A stretch of 64,000 bases of DNA from Aminobacter aganoensis (GCF_014206975.1 NZ_JACHOU010000006.1:184424-248423); one strand, 5' to 3'; shown: positions 49,443-60,059, counted from the first letter of the stretch. Program-made: numbers and translations. The notes: a model not told the origin generated them from the sequence alone.

Positions 49443-52431
49443 TGAGGCGGTCTCCCTTCTCGTCGAAGAACACGGTGCCGGTAACTTCCACCTCGATGAC
49501 GCCGTCGGGCATCGGCACGTAGAGCGTTTCGCCGATGCGGTCGCGGCCGCCGGCAACCAGGCCCATGGCGATCGAGCGGTCGCAATTCTCGGACCAGTAG
49601 CTCGACGTGACGTGGCCGATCATCTTCATCGGGATCGCCTGCTTGGGGTTCTCGACGATCTGGGCGCCCTCTTCAAGCACGGTGTGCGGATCCCTGGTCT
49701 TGAGCCCGACGAGCTGGCGGCGGCCCTTGGCGACGAGGTCCGGGCGCATCAGCCCGCGGATGCCGACGAAGTCAGTCTTCTTCTTGCCGACGGCCCAGTC
49801 GAGACCGGCGTCGTTGGGCGTGACGGTGCCGTCGGTGTCCTGGCCGACGATGATGTAGCCCTTCTCGGCGCGCAGCACGTGCATTGCCTCGGTGCCATAG
49901 GCACAGGCGCCGTGCTTCTGGCCCTCGGCCCACAGGCCCTCCCAGACGGCACGGCCATAGTCGGCCGGGACGTTGACCTCGAAGCCGCGGTCGCCGGTGA
50001 ACGACATGCGGAACAGCCGCGTCGGCACGCCGCAGATCTTGCCCTCGCGCACCGACATGTGCGGCATCGCCTCGTCCGACATGTCGATGCCCTCGACCAG
50101 CGGCTCGATGATTTTTCGCGAGTTGGGACCTTGCACCGCAATCACCGCCCACTGCTCCGAAACGGACGTCAGCCAGACGTCGAGGTCGGGGAACTCGGTC
50201 TGGAGGTAGTCCTCCATGTGGTTCATGACGCGCGCCGCACCACCTGTGGTCGTGGTGACATGGAAGCGGTCCTGCCCCATGCGCCCGACCACGCCGTCAT
50301 CATAGATGAAGCCGTCCTCGCGCAGCATGATGCCATAGCGGCAGCGGCCGACCTCGAGCTTCTCCCACGGGTTGGTGTAGAGCAACTCCATGAACTTCGC
50401 CGCATCCGGGCCGACGACCTCGATCTTGCCGAGGGTCGAGGCGTCGAACAGGCCGGCCGACTTGCGAACGGTCACGCATTCGCGGTTGACCGCGGCATGC
50501 ATGTCTTCGCCGGCGCGCGGGAAATACCAGGCGCGCTTCCACTGGCCGACATCCTCGAACACGGCGCCATGCGCTTCCGCCCAGGCATGGGTCGCTGTCT
50601 TGCGCGTCGGGTCGAACAGGCCGTGGCGGGCGTGGTTGACGATGGCGCCGAAGGTCACCGGCGTGTAGGGCGCGCGGAAGGTGGTCAGGCCGACCTGCGG
50701 AATGTCCTTGTCCAGCGCCTCGGCGGCGATGGCCAGGCCATGCATGTTGGAGGTCTTGCCCTGGTCGGTGGCCATGCCGTTGGTGGTGAAGCGCTTGACG
50801 TGCTCGATCGAGCGCATGCCCTCCTTCACCGCCTGGCGGATGTCCTTGGCGGTGACGTCGTTCTGGAAGTCGACGAAGGCTTTGACCGTGGTGCCGGCGC
50901 CGGCACCCGGGCCCGAACCCAGCATGCCGCCGTGCCAGCCTTCCGAGGCGTCGATCTTGAGCGTGACGGCGCTGGCCGACTTGGCCCCGGAGGCGCGCGC
51001 CGCGGCAGCGCCGGCCTCGAGCGCCTGTCCGACGGTGTCTTCCAGCGAGTCGGAACCGTTGCAGGCGCCGACCGAGACGCAATCCTGGGCGTAGGTGCCG
51101 GGCAGGAAGCGCTTGGTGGCGTCGTCGAAGGCGACCTTGCCGCGCGACTGCGAGAACATGTGCACCGACGGCGTCCAGCCCGCCGACATCAGGAGCGCGT
51201 CGACGGCGATGGTGCGCTCGGCGCCGCCGCCCTTGGCCTGCACGGTCATCGACTTGATGCGCTGGCTGCCATTGGCGCTGGTGACGGCGCGGCCATGGTT
51301 GACCTCGATGCCCAGCGCGCGCGCCTCGTCGACCAGCGGTCCGGTGGGGTTGTCGCGCAGGTCGACGATCGCCGCCACACCGACACCGGCCTTCTTGAGG
51401 TCGATCGCCGCGCCATAGGCGCTGTCATTGGCGGTGTAGACGCCGACATTCTTGCCGACGACGACGCCGTAGTGGTTGAGGAAGGTGCGTGCGGCCGAGG
51501 CCAGCATGACGCCCGGGCGGTCGTTGTTGGCAAACACCATGTGGCGCTCGATGGCACCGGTGGCGATGACCACGCGCCGGGCGCGGACTTGCCACAGCCG
51601 CTCGCGTGGCTCGTCGCGGCCGGGGCGCGCGACATGGTCGGTGACCCGTTCCACGAGGCCGACGAAATTCTGCGCGTAGTAGCCGAAGGCCGTCGTGCGC
51701 GACAGCACGGTGACATTGTCCATCGCGGCAAGTCTTGCGGCAGCGCCTTGCGCCCAGCTCCAGCCGTCCTGGCCGTCGATGACCGCGCCCTTCTCGAAGC
51801 GCAGCGCGCCGCCGAACTCAGCCTGCTCGTCGCAGATGATGACCCGCACGCCGGTCTCGGCCGCCGCAAGCGCCGCCGCGAGGCCCGCGGCACCGCCGCC
51901 GAGCACCAGCACTTCGCAATGCGCGTAGCGCGCCGAATAGTGGTCGGGGTCGGGCTGGTCGGGCGCGACGCCGAGGCCGGCAGCCGAGCGGATGTTGGGC
52001 TCGTAGAAGTTCTTCCACGCCGCCTTCGGCCACATGAACGTCTTGTAGTAGAAGCCTGCCGAGAAGAACGGCGAGGCGATGTCGTTGACGGCACCGACGT
52101 CGAAGGAGAGCGACGGCCAGCGGTTCTGCGAGGCGACGTTGAGCCCGTCATAGAGCTCCTGCACCGTGGCGCGGACGTTGGGCGTCTTGCGCGCGGCATC
52201 GCGGGTGACGGTCACCAGCGCATTGGGCTCCTCGGCGCCGGCCGAAAGAATGCCGCGCGGGCGGTGATACTTGAACGAGCGGCCGACGAGATGCACGCCA
52301 TTGGCAAGCAGCGCCGAGGCGACGGTGTCGCCGGCGAGACCGGTCATCGCCTTGCCGTCGAAGGTGAAGCGCGCGGTCTTGGCAGGCGTCAGGCGGCCCT
52401 GGCCGGAAATGCGGTAGGAACCGGCCATCAT
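49435..52431 (-). CDS. soxA: Sarcosine oxidase alpha subunit SoxA
   Basis: The 998-residue alpha subunit that binds NAD and tetrahydrofolate and receives the methyl-derived formaldehyde unit. The N-terminal ferredoxin-like region includes FDGKAMTGLAGDTVASALLANG (about 24-45). It is followed by the dinucleotide fold with LVLGGGAAGLAAALAAAE (about 175-192), a second pyridine-nucleotide-binding part, and a C-terminal GcvT-like folate domain (about 600-985). The start ATG overlaps the soxD stop; 52431 and 52428 are both possible. Confidence 0.95.
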
Positions 52432-52808
52432 GCCTCTCCCTTGGTCGAGCGCTTGCTCTTGGGTTTTTCATTGAGCTGGTCCGGCGGCCGGTTCGCCCAT
52501 GCCGCGGGCCCGCCTTCGCTCGACAGGGTCGAGAGGCCTGGCTTCGGCTCGCCGGCCTTGTAGGTGAGCAGGAACCGGTCGGTGATGGTGTCGCGGGCCG
52601 CGTTGAAGAAGCGCGCGCAGCCATGGATGTGGCGCCAACGCTCGAAGATCACGCCCTTGGGGTTCGATCGGATGAAGAAGAACTTCTCGAAATCCTCGTC
52701 GCTTTCGGCGGCGATGTTGGTGGAGCGCGCAATATGCGCCTCGCCGGCGTTGCGGAACTCGAGCTCGGGGCGCTCTTCCTCGCAATAGGGGCAGTGAATG
52801 AGAAGCAT
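52428..52808 (-). CDS. soxD: Sarcosine oxidase delta subunit SoxD
   Basis: The 126-residue delta subunit, which carries a zinc site. It begins MLLIHCPYCEEERPELEF with the CPYC pair, then FEKFFFIRSNPKGVIFERWRHIHGCARFFNAARDT. It is longer than many SoxD proteins (about 90-100) through a polar C-terminal tail with KPKSKRSTKGEA. Its stop overlaps the soxA start. Confidence 0.92.
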   Translation of the reverse strand: MLLIHCPYCEEERPELEFRNAGEAHIARSTNIAAESDEDFEKFFFIRSNPKGVIFERWRHIHGCARFFNAARDTITDRFLLTYKAGEPKPGLSTLSSEGGPAAWANRPPDQLNEKPKSKRSTKGEA

Positions 52809-52819
52809 CTGGATGATCC

Positions 52820-53254
52820 CTAGAGTTCGCCGGGGCCGATGTTGGAGCCTTGGGGTTGGTCGCAGAGCCGTCGCCCCAATGCCTCGAACGGGGCGACGCG
52901 CTTGATCAGCGCCTCCACCGTGTCCGCCGGCAAGAACAGGTCGCGGCTCGATATGTTGAGGAAGGTCAGTTCGAACGGGTTGGCCGAAACGATGACATGA
53001 CGTCCGGGCGGCGGCTCGTGCTCGTCGTCGGGGGCTTCGGGCTGCTCGATGAAGGAAACGACCCTGTGGCCGCCGCTCCACACGCAGGCGAGAATGCCCG
53101 AGGCGACCGAGAACGGCCATTCGTCCTCGTTGCCGGTGCGGCTGATCGCCTGAAGCCGCACCTCGCTGGCGTCGGGCATGTGGAACATGCCCTTTTCCTC
53201 GGCGAGGACGAAGGAGGCAGCGACAGCGGCCAGTGTGGTCGCGAGCATGGTCAT
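52820..53254 (-). CDS. Small protein of unknown function inside the sarcosine oxidase operon
   Basis: A 144-residue protein with a short hydrophobic N-terminus (MTMLATTLAAVAASFVLAEE), possibly a weak signal peptide or a mis-set start, followed by EVRLQAISRTGNEDEWPFSVASGILACVWSGGHRVVSF and ANPFELTFLNISSRDLFLPADTVEALIKRVAPFEALGRRLCDQ. I do not recognise the family. The gene ends 11 bases before the soxD start and so is part of the operon. The mature sequence ends in PGEL. Codon use looks like its neighbours. Confidence 0.7.
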   Translation of the reverse strand: MTMLATTLAAVAASFVLAEEKGMFHMPDASEVRLQAISRTGNEDEWPFSVASGILACVWSGGHRVVSFIEQPEAPDDEHEPPPGRHVIVSANPFELTFLNISSRDLFLPADTVEALIKRVAPFEALGRRLCDQPQGSNIGPGEL

Positions 53255-53333
53255 CGGCGCACCATGGCACGGGCGACCGCGGCACGGGCGGCGTGCAGGT
53301 CGCTGGGATGGCAATGCGTCGGAACCATAGGGC

Positions 53334-53690
53334 TCAGATCCGGTTCTTGATCACGGCGGTCGTCGGGTCGCCGGTGTTGGGCACGCCGGCGGGCTCGATC
53401 AGCAACAGGTGGGTTTCTTCCTCGGCAAGCGGGCAATGCTCGATGCCCTTCGGCACGACATAGAGTTCGCCCGGTCCGAGAACGACATCGCCGTCCCGCA
53501 TCTGGATCCGCAGCCTGCCGCTCAGCACCATGAAGAAGTCGTCGGTATCCGGGTGTGAATGCCAGTTGAACTCGCCCTTGACCTTAACGACCATGATGTC
53601 GTTGCCGTTGAAACCGGCGACGATCTTCGGCGTCCAGTGCTCGGAAAACAGCCCGAGCTTCTCGACGAGGTTGACCGGCCTTTCGGACAT
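53334..53690 (-). CDS. Cupin-domain protein in the sarcosine oxidase operon
   Basis: A 118-residue single-domain cupin. Motif 1 is FNWHSHPDTDDFFMVLSGRL, with the two His and the acidic residue for metal binding; motif 2 ends in PKGIEHCPL with the third His. It lies 16 bases after the soxB stop, in the same direction, before the small protein and soxD. Small cupins can be metal-dependent isomerases, dioxygenases or stress-response proteins. No reaction can be assigned. Confidence 0.85.
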   Translation of the reverse strand: MSERPVNLVEKLGLFSEHWTPKIVAGFNGNDIMVVKVKGEFNWHSHPDTDDFFMVLSGRLRIQMRDGDVVLGPGELYVVPKGIEHCPLAEEETHLLLIEPAGVPNTGDPTTAVIKNRI

Positions 53691-53706
53691 ATGTCGGCCC
53701 CTCCGC

Positions 53707-54960
53707 TCAGTGCGCCACCGCAGCCGCTGCCGCCTCGTCGATGAGACGGCCGGTGCGGAAGCGCTCGATGGTGAAGGGCGCGTTGATCGGATGCGGCTCG
53801 TCGCGCGCGATGGTGTGGGCAAAGACGTTGCCCGAGCCCGGCGTTGCCTTGAAGCCGCCCGTGCCCCAGCCGCAATTGACGTAGAGGCCCGGTACCGGCG
53901 TCTTGGCCAGGATCGGCGACCGGTCCGGCGTGACGTCGACGATGCCGCCCCACGACCGCAGCATCTTCATGCGCGTGAACATCGGGAACATCTCGCAGAT
54001 GGCGTCGAGCGTGTGGTTGATGATGTGCAGGCCGCCGGTCTGCGAATAGGAGATGTACTGGTCGGTGCCGGCGCCGATCACCAGTTCGCCCTTGTCGGAC
54101 TGCGAAATGTAGGCGTGCACCGTGTTGGACATCACCACGCAAGGGAACACCGGCTTGACCGGCTCCGACACCAGCGCCTGCAGCGGGTAACTCTCCAGCG
54201 GCATGCGCACGCCAGCCATGTTCATGATCACCGAGGTGTGGCCGGCAGCAACGACGCCGACCTTCTTGGCGCCGATGAAGCCCTTCGAGGTCTCGACACC
54301 CGAGACGCGGCCGTCGGGGGTGCGGCGCACGCCCGTCACTTCGCAGTTCTGGATGATGTGCACGCCGCGGTCCGACGCGCCGCGGGCATAGCCCCAGGCA
54401 ACAGCGTCGTGGCGGGCGGTGCCACCGCGGCGCTGCAGCGAGGCGCCGACGACCGGATAGCGCGCAGAAGCGGAAATGTTGAGCGGCGGGCAGAATTCCC
54501 TCGCCTGCTCCGGCGTCAACCATTCATTGTCGATGCCGTTCAGGCGGTTGGCATGGACGTGGCGCTTCAGCACCTGCACGTCATGGACGTTGTGCGCCAG
54601 CATCATGACGCCGCGTGCCGAATACATGACGTTGTAGTTGAGGTCCTGGCTCAGCCCGTCCCACAGCTTCAGCGCATGATCGTAGATGCCGGCCGATTCG
54701 TCATAGAGATAGTTGGAGCGGATGATGGTGGTGTTGCGGCCGGTATTGCCGCCGCCGAGCCAGCCCTTTTCCAGCACCGCCACATTGGTGATGCCGTGTT
54801 CCTTGGCCAGATAATAGGCCGTGGCGAGGCCATGACCGCCGGCGCCGACGATGATGACGTCGTATTCGCTCTTCGGCTCGGGCGAGGACCACTGCTCCTC
54901 CCAGCCCTTGTGTCCGCGCATCGCCTCGCGGGCTATGGCAAAAACCGAATATTTCCGCAT
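53707..54960 (-). CDS. soxB: Sarcosine oxidase beta subunit SoxB
   Basis: The 417-residue catalytic subunit that oxidises sarcosine to glycine and a methylene unit. The FAD-binding motif is [17 protein letters not shown] (about 35-51). The characteristic [28 protein letters not shown] follows, and [16 protein letters not shown] near the C-terminus is the second flavin contact. Length is normal. First gene of the operon; its upstream 236 bases are shared with a divergent SDR gene. Confidence 0.95.
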   Translation of the reverse strand: MRKYSVFAIAREAMRGHKGWEEQWSSPEPKSEYDVIIVGAGGHGLATAYYLAKEHGITNVAVLEKGWLGGGNTGRNTTIIRSNYLYDESAGIYDHALKLWDGLSQDLNYNVMYSARGVMMLAHNVHDVQVLKRHVHANRLNGIDNEWLTPEQAREFCPPLNISASARYPVVGASLQRRGGTARHDAVAWGYARGASDRGVHIIQNCEVTGVRRTPDGRVSGVETSKGFIGAKKVGVVAAGHTSVIMNMAGVRMPLESYPLQALVSEPVKPVFPCVVMSNTVHAYISQSDKGELVIGAGTDQYISYSQTGGLHIINHTLDAICEMFPMFTRMKMLRSWGGIVDVTPDRSPILAKTPVPGLYVNCGWGTGGFKATPGSGNVFAHTIARDEPHPINAPFTIERFRTGRLIDEAAAAAVAH

Positions 54961-55196
54961 TTTTTCAGGGCCTCGCAGATGCCGGAAGCGTCAGAGCGCG
55001 AGGTGTAGCACTAGCGAAATCCGACGACCAGCCTTGCGCTGTTTGCGACGGGGTCTGCCGTTTTGCGCCGCCCGTTTATGCCGTTCATTGATGCTGCCCA
55101 TTCATGCCGCATGTATCGGGTGGCCCGCCGACCGCCGAATTGCGACCTGTGCCAGCGCAGCCGGCAGACGCCGCTGAGCGCACAGGAGCAAGACGC

Positions 55197-55955
55197 ATGT
55201 TTGATTTGAACGGAAAGGTCGCGATCGTCACGGGGGCCAGTTCCGGCATCGGCCGGGAAACGGCGCGGCTGTTTGCACGGCAGGGCGCGCGCCTGGTTCT
55301 TGCCGCGCGCGGCGCCCCCGCATTGGAAGCGCTCGCCACGGAAATCCGCGCCGACGGGGGTCAAGTGGTCGCGGTTTCCGGCGACGTCAGGGACGAGGCT
55401 TTTGCCCGCGCGTTGGTAGAAAAAGCAGAGACCCATTTCGACGGCCTCGACATCGCCTTCAACAATGTCGGCCTCGTCGGCGAGATGGGCCCGGTCACGG
55501 AACTGGAACTGTCAAGCTGGACGGAGGTCATGGAGACCAACCTGACCAGCGCCTATCTCGGCGCCAAGCACCAGATCCCGGCAATGCTGAGGCGCGGCTC
55601 AGGCTCGCTGATCTTCACCTCGACCTTCGTCGGCCACACGGTGGGCATGCCCGGCATGGCCGCCTATGCCGCGAGCAAGGCCGGGCTGATCGGCCTCACC
55701 CAGGTTCTGGCGGCGGAGTACGGCTCGCGAGGCATCCGCGTCAACGCGCTTTTGCCCGGCGGCACCGACACGCCGATGGCCACCTTCAAGACCGCCGACG
55801 AGCGCGCCTTCATCGAGGGGCTGCATGCGCTGAAGCGCATCGCCAGGCCCGAGGAGATCGCCCGCTCGGCGCTCTATCTCGCCTCGGAGGCGTCGAGCTT
55901 CACCACCGGTGCCGCGCTGCTTGCCGACGGTGGCGTCTCGATCAACCGCGTCTGA
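55197..55955 (+). CDS. Short-chain dehydrogenase/reductase (glucose-dehydrogenase-like SDR)
   Basis: A 252-residue NAD(P) oxidoreductase. It has the coenzyme motif TGASSGIG (about 12-19), NNVG in place of NNAG, a catalytic Ser in IFTSTFVG and YAASK as the YxxxK motif; the C-terminus ends TTGAALLADGGVSINRV. Start MFDLNGKVAIV at 55197 with GGAG ahead. Divergent from soxB and convergent with the MFS gene (14-base gap). Substrate unknown. Confidence 0.9.
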   Translation: MFDLNGKVAIVTGASSGIGRETARLFARQGARLVLAARGAPALEALATEIRADGGQVVAVSGDVRDEAFARALVEKAETHFDGLDIAFNNVGLVGEMGPVTELELSSWTEVMETNLTSAYLGAKHQIPAMLRRGSGSLIFTSTFVGHTVGMPGMAAYAASKAGLIGLTQVLAAEYGSRGIRVNALLPGGTDTPMATFKTADERAFIEGLHALKRIARPEEIARSALYLASEASSFTTGAALLADGGVSINRV

Positions 55956-55969
55956 CCGGGCACGGCATG

Positions 55970-57184
55970 TCAGGCCGCGCCTGCGCGCGCGGCCTTCATG
56001 TTGGGCAGGAAGATGGTGAGCAGCCCGAGCAAAGGCAGGTAGGAGCAGATCTTGTAGACGAACGCGATGCCGTGGCTGTCGGCGACGACGCCGAGCACGG
56101 CAGCCGAGATGCCGCCGACGCCGAAGGCGAAGCCGAAGAAGATGCCGGCGATCAAGCCGACGCGGCCCGGCACCAGTTCCTGCGCAAAGACGACGATGGC
56201 CGAGAAGGCGGACGCGAGGATCAGGCCGATCACCACCGTCAGCACCTTGGTCCAGAACAGGTCGGCATAGGGCAGCATCAGCGTGAACGGCAGCACGCCG
56301 AGGATCGAGAACCAGATCACCGTCTTGGCGCCGAAACGGTCGCCGATCGGGCCGCCCAGGAAGGTGCCGAGCGCGGCAGCGCCGAGGAACAGGAACAGCA
56401 GGTACTGCGATTCCTGCACCGAGACGCCGAAGCGCTCGATGACATAGAAGGTGTAGAAGCTCGACAGGCTCGCCGTATAGATGTTCTTGGTCGTCACCAG
56501 CAGCGCCAGCACGACCAGAGCCACCATCACCGTGCGGCGCGGCAGCGGCGGAAACAGCGTCGAGGAAGCCGGCCGGGCCGTGGCGATGAGATGGCGGCTG
56601 TACCAGCCGCTGACACGCGTCAGCACGATGATGCCGACGATGGCGCCGAGCGCGAACCAGGCGATGCCGGTCTGGCCCTGCGGCACGACGATCAGGGCGG
56701 CGAGCAGCGGCCCGATCGCCGAACCGAAATTGCCGCCGACCTGGAACAGCGACTGCGCCAGACCGTAGCGCCCGCCCGAGGCCATCCGCGCAACGCGCGA
56801 CGACTCAGGATGGAAGATCGCCGAGCCGAAGCCGATGAAGGCAGCGCCGACCAGAAGCATGGTGTAGCTGTGGGCGAAGGCCAGCATCAAGAGCCCGACC
56901 AGCGTCGACCCCATGCCGACGGGCAGCGAATAGGGCAGCGGCTTCTTGTCGGCATACATGCCGATCAGCGGCTGCAGCATCGACGCGGTGACCTGAAAGG
57001 TCATGGTCAAGAGCCCGATCTGCCAGAAATCGAGCTGGTAGTCGGTCTTCAGCATCGGATAGAGCGACGACAGCAGCGACTGCATCACGTCGTTGACGAA
57101 GTGGCTGAAGCTGACCGCAAGCAGGATCGCGAACACGGTTGCATCGGCACCCGATGGGCGGCTGGGCATGGCTGTGTCGGTCAA
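55970..57184 (-). CDS. MFS efflux protein of the fosmidomycin-resistance (Fsr) type
   Basis: Inner-membrane exporter of 404 residues with 12 predicted helices. The SFSHFVNDVMQSLLSSLYPMLKTDYQLDF segment near the N-terminus and GMGSTLVGLLMLAFAHSYTMLLVGAAFIGFGSAIFHPESSRVARMAS are hallmarks of Fsr-like transporters. It probably exports a drug-like or metabolic compound; the name reflects family only. Single gene, in the same direction as the AraC gene 90 bases upstream. Confidence 0.9.
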   Translation of the reverse strand: MTDTAMPSRPSGADATVFAILLAVSFSHFVNDVMQSLLSSLYPMLKTDYQLDFWQIGLLTMTFQVTASMLQPLIGMYADKKPLPYSLPVGMGSTLVGLLMLAFAHSYTMLLVGAAFIGFGSAIFHPESSRVARMASGGRYGLAQSLFQVGGNFGSAIGPLLAALIVVPQGQTGIAWFALGAIVGIIVLTRVSGWYSRHLIATARPASSTLFPPLPRRTVMVALVVLALLVTTKNIYTASLSSFYTFYVIERFGVSVQESQYLLFLFLGAAALGTFLGGPIGDRFGAKTVIWFSILGVLPFTLMLPYADLFWTKVLTVVIGLILASAFSAIVVFAQELVPGRVGLIAGIFFGFAFGVGGISAAVLGVVADSHGIAFVYKICSYLPLLGLLTIFLPNMKAARAGAA

Positions 57185-57274
57185 CGGCGGTCACTCCGGC
57201 TGGTCTTCCGGCTGACATAAACCCCGGAGACACCGCTTTCATGGTGCACGATGCGGTACTGTGCGGTCCAGTTG

Positions 57275-58087
57275 TCAGGCCTTGGCAGCACCCGCGAGCG
57301 CGGCGAACCGCCCCGGCGTGATGCCGAACCGGGCACGGAAATGGCGTGTCATGTGGCTCTGGTCGGCGAAGCCCGAGGCCGCAGCAGCCTCGGCCAATCC
57401 CTCGCCCGCAGCCATGCGGGAGCGCGCATGGGCGAGCCTTCGCCCGACGAGATAGCGATGTGGCGAAGTCCCGAGGAGCCGGCGGAAGGCGCGCGCCAGT
57501 TCGAAGCGGTCGAGACTGGTGATGCGCTCGAGATCGCCGGAGGAAATGGGTCGATCGAACTCCTCCGACAGGAACGAACGCGCCCTCGCCAGTTGTTCCA
57601 TTGGCATGGGGGCTGCGCGCAAAGGCCTGGCATCGTCGCTGCGCCGGGCAAGATGCGCAGCGACATCGGCCACGAAGGCATCGGCCTGCAGCGGTTCCAT
57701 CGGGTTGGGAAAGTCGGAAAAGGCATCGTCGATCAGGGCCGCGAGTTCGGCATCGTGCTCGACCACGCCAGGCACGAAGGGCAAGAGACTTTCGCGTCCG
57801 AGCGCCCGGCAGACAAGCCACGGCTCGACGTAGAGCATGCGGTAGGTGAAGCCTTCAGGCGCACCGGCATGGCCGTCATGCACCTCGTCGGGATGAATGA
57901 CCATGCACTCGTCCCGGACGCTGATCCGATCGCTGCCGCGATAGCGAAATGCCTGCGCACCCGACAGGGTATGACCGACGGCATAGGTCTCGTGGCGGTG
58001 CGGGTCGTAGGCATGGCCCCCGAAACGCGCGACCAGGCGCTGGAGCCCCTGGGCCGGTTCGTCGGTGGCGATGAAGTCAGTGATCAT
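57275..58087 (-). CDS. AraC-family transcriptional regulator
   Basis: A 270-residue regulator with an N-terminal cupin-like sensor (HAYDPHRHETYAVGHTLSGAQAFRYRG) and a C-terminal double helix-turn-helix (ITSLDRFELARAFRRLLGTSPHRYLVGRRLAHAR, then AEAAAASGFADQSHMTRHFRARFGITPGRF). The start at 58087 (MITDFIATDEP) is chosen by the family N-terminus. It is divergent from a DUF2000 gene and probably controls it. Confidence 0.9.
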   Translation of the reverse strand: MITDFIATDEPAQGLQRLVARFGGHAYDPHRHETYAVGHTLSGAQAFRYRGSDRISVRDECMVIHPDEVHDGHAGAPEGFTYRMLYVEPWLVCRALGRESLLPFVPGVVEHDAELAALIDDAFSDFPNPMEPLQADAFVADVAAHLARRSDDARPLRAAPMPMEQLARARSFLSEEFDRPISSGDLERITSLDRFELARAFRRLLGTSPHRYLVGRRLAHARSRMAAGEGLAEAAAASGFADQSHMTRHFRARFGITPGRFAALAGAAKA

Positions 58088-58179
58088 CGATGCGCGGATC
58101 CTGGTGCCGTCGATGCAATGTCGTGGGCCTTGCACAAACGTTCAAGACCCCAAGAGCCGGCGCCGGCTAGCCTCCGGCG

Positions 58180-58590
58180 ATGATGTATCCGACCAAGACC
58201 GCCCTGATCCTCCTCGACGACCTCGCCGCCTGGCAGAAGGTCAACATCGCGGCCTTCCTGACCGGAGGGCTGATGCACGGTTTTCCCGAAATGGCGGGCG
58301 AGGCCTATCGCGACCGCGACGACCACTACTATCTCGCCACGATCCGCGAACCGGTCTTCGTCTACGGCGCGGACGCCCAGACGATGCGGCGCACTTTCGA
58401 GCGGGCGCGCTCGCGCGGCATCCCGTTTTCGATCTACACGCGGCCCCTGTTTGCCACCAGCAACGACGCCGACAACCGCGCCTCGGTTGCGGCCACGCCG
58501 ACGGCCGAGCTGGATCTTGTCGGGCTCGGCCTGCATGGCGAGCGCAAGCTCGTCGACAAGATCGTCAACGGCCTGAAGTTCCTGGCCTGA
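58180..58590 (+). CDS. DUF2000 family protein
   Basis: A 136-residue protein of the DUF2000 family: KTALILLDDLAAWQKVNIAAFLTGGLMHG at the start, YLATIREPVFVYGADAQTMRRTFERARSRGIPFSIYTRPLFAT in the middle and ELDLVGLGLHGERKLVDKIVNGLKFLA at the end. The fold is related to peptidyl-tRNA hydrolase 2. No function is established. It is divergent from an AraC regulator (92-base gap). An ATG one codon later is also possible. Confidence 0.85.
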   Translation: MMYPTKTALILLDDLAAWQKVNIAAFLTGGLMHGFPEMAGEAYRDRDDHYYLATIREPVFVYGADAQTMRRTFERARSRGIPFSIYTRPLFATSNDADNRASVAATPTAELDLVGLGLHGERKLVDKIVNGLKFLA

Positions 58591-58633
58591 GCGCTCAGAT
58601 ACGAGATCGCCGTCCGCGATTGCCCGGCGGCGT

Positions 58634-59821
58634 CTACTTGCCGGCAGCCAGGCGCCTGGAGATCGGCTCGAACTCCGGCGTCGGCTTGCGCTTGACCGGA
58701 TCGGGCGCATTGTTCTCCATCGCTTCCCAGTACTTCCAGTTCACCTTGGCCGAACCGAGCTCGTAATCCATGCCGTCCCAGGCGTCCTCGCGGAAGCTGT
58801 AGAACGCCCAGTGTAGCCCCTCGGCGTCGAGACTGGTCAACACGTCCTCGAGATACTGCGTGCAGAACGGCAGGCGGCGCATGCAGCCGAACTCGCCGGC
58901 GACGACGCGGTTGCGGGCGATGCCGCGGCTGTCAGCCCATTCGACCGGCTGACCGAGATAGGCCTTTACCCGTTCGGCATCCCATTTCTGCGGCTCGCCG
59001 TCGCCGAAGGGCACGTTGCCCGGATAGGCAAAGGGCTTGTCGCGCTTCATGTTCGGCGCGCTGGTGGCGGCGTAGGGCTCGTACATGTGGAAGGAATAAA
59101 GCACGCGCTGGTCTGTCAGCTTGGCCGGCCAGTAGGAAAAGGCGTCGGCCGCGGCATACCAGCCGGCGTCGGCCATGACGGGCGTCACCGGATCGACCTC
59201 GCGGATCGCCTTGATCACCGTTTCGTAGAAGGCGAGCAGATCGCGCGAGCTGCCGGCGTTCCCGGTGTACCACGAGCGCATCTCGGCGACAGAGGCGTGC
59301 TCGGCGAGCCCGCCCTCCTTTTCCGGCGCCGGCTCGTTGACGATGTTGTAGGCGGCGACCGCCGGATGATCCCTGAGCTCGGCGGCAAGATCGCGCCAGA
59401 AGGCGGCGGCCTCGGTCCACCGGGCCTTGTCCGCCCACAGCCGGCCGTCAAACGTGTTGTCGTTGTTCTGGGCCCAGCGCATGCCCGGCAGCGACAGCGG
59501 CGCGATCACCACCTTGAGCCCGGCCTTGTCGGCGCGGTCGAGCACCTGCTTCAGCGTCTCGACATCGGCAGCCACCAGCCCCTCGTACTTGTCGGCGCTG
59601 CCGATCAGGAAATCGCGCTTCTCCGGCTTCCACTTGTCATAGGACAGCCGCACCCAGGTCGCGCCATAGCCGCGCAGCGCATCGAAATAGGCCTGGTCGG
59701 GCGGCAGCCGGTTGAAGCTGTTGCCGCCATGCTGCGGCTGGTCCCAGAAGCCGATGAGATCGGCGGCATGTGCCTGCGGGATGGCGGCGGCGAGCGCCAG
59801 GGCGAAAATCAGGGAGCGCAT
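58634..59821 (-). CDS. Secreted glycoside hydrolase family 5 (cellulase-like) protein
   Basis: A 395-residue exported hydrolase with a signal peptide (MRSLIFALALAAAIPQAHA-AD) and a GH5 TIM barrel. The acid/base Glu163 sits in YNIVNEPAPE, His245 and Tyr247 in SFHMYEP, and the nucleophile candidate Glu310 in VVAGEFGC. GH5 covers endoglucanases, mannanases and others, so the substrate polymer is open. Single gene; its start faces rpsU across a 238-base shared upstream region. Confidence 0.88.
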   Translation of the reverse strand: MRSLIFALALAAAIPQAHAADLIGFWDQPQHGGNSFNRLPPDQAYFDALRGYGATWVRLSYDKWKPEKRDFLIGSADKYEGLVAADVETLKQVLDRADKAGLKVVIAPLSLPGMRWAQNNDNTFDGRLWADKARWTEAAAFWRDLAAELRDHPAVAAYNIVNEPAPEKEGGLAEHASVAEMRSWYTGNAGSSRDLLAFYETVIKAIREVDPVTPVMADAGWYAAADAFSYWPAKLTDQRVLYSFHMYEPYAATSAPNMKRDKPFAYPGNVPFGDGEPQKWDAERVKAYLGQPVEWADSRGIARNRVVAGEFGCMRRLPFCTQYLEDVLTSLDAEGLHWAFYSFREDAWDGMDYELGSAKVNWKYWEAMENNAPDPVKRKPTPEFEPISRRLAAGK

Positions 59822-60059
59822 GGAATGCCTTGCATGTGGGACCGGAAGATGGGACAGGCTTCGTCGACAACGATTGCGGCGGAAGTGGGCACAGCCCGGC
59901 GCCGTTTTCCCACGCAGCGCAGGAAATGCGGCCTTTGCAGTGGACAAGCAGGCCTGATTCTGCTATCAGCCGCCCACAATTCGCGGTGGAACCATCGCGG
60001 AGGCATCGTGGCTATTGCCGCTAGCCTTAGGATTTCGAACCCGAAAGACAGGATCACAC

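Noticed and set aside
60015..60059. An N-terminal extension of rpsU from an upstream TTG
   Set aside because: The extra residues have no similarity to S21, and the GTG at 60060 has a good ribosome site and gives the normal N-terminus.
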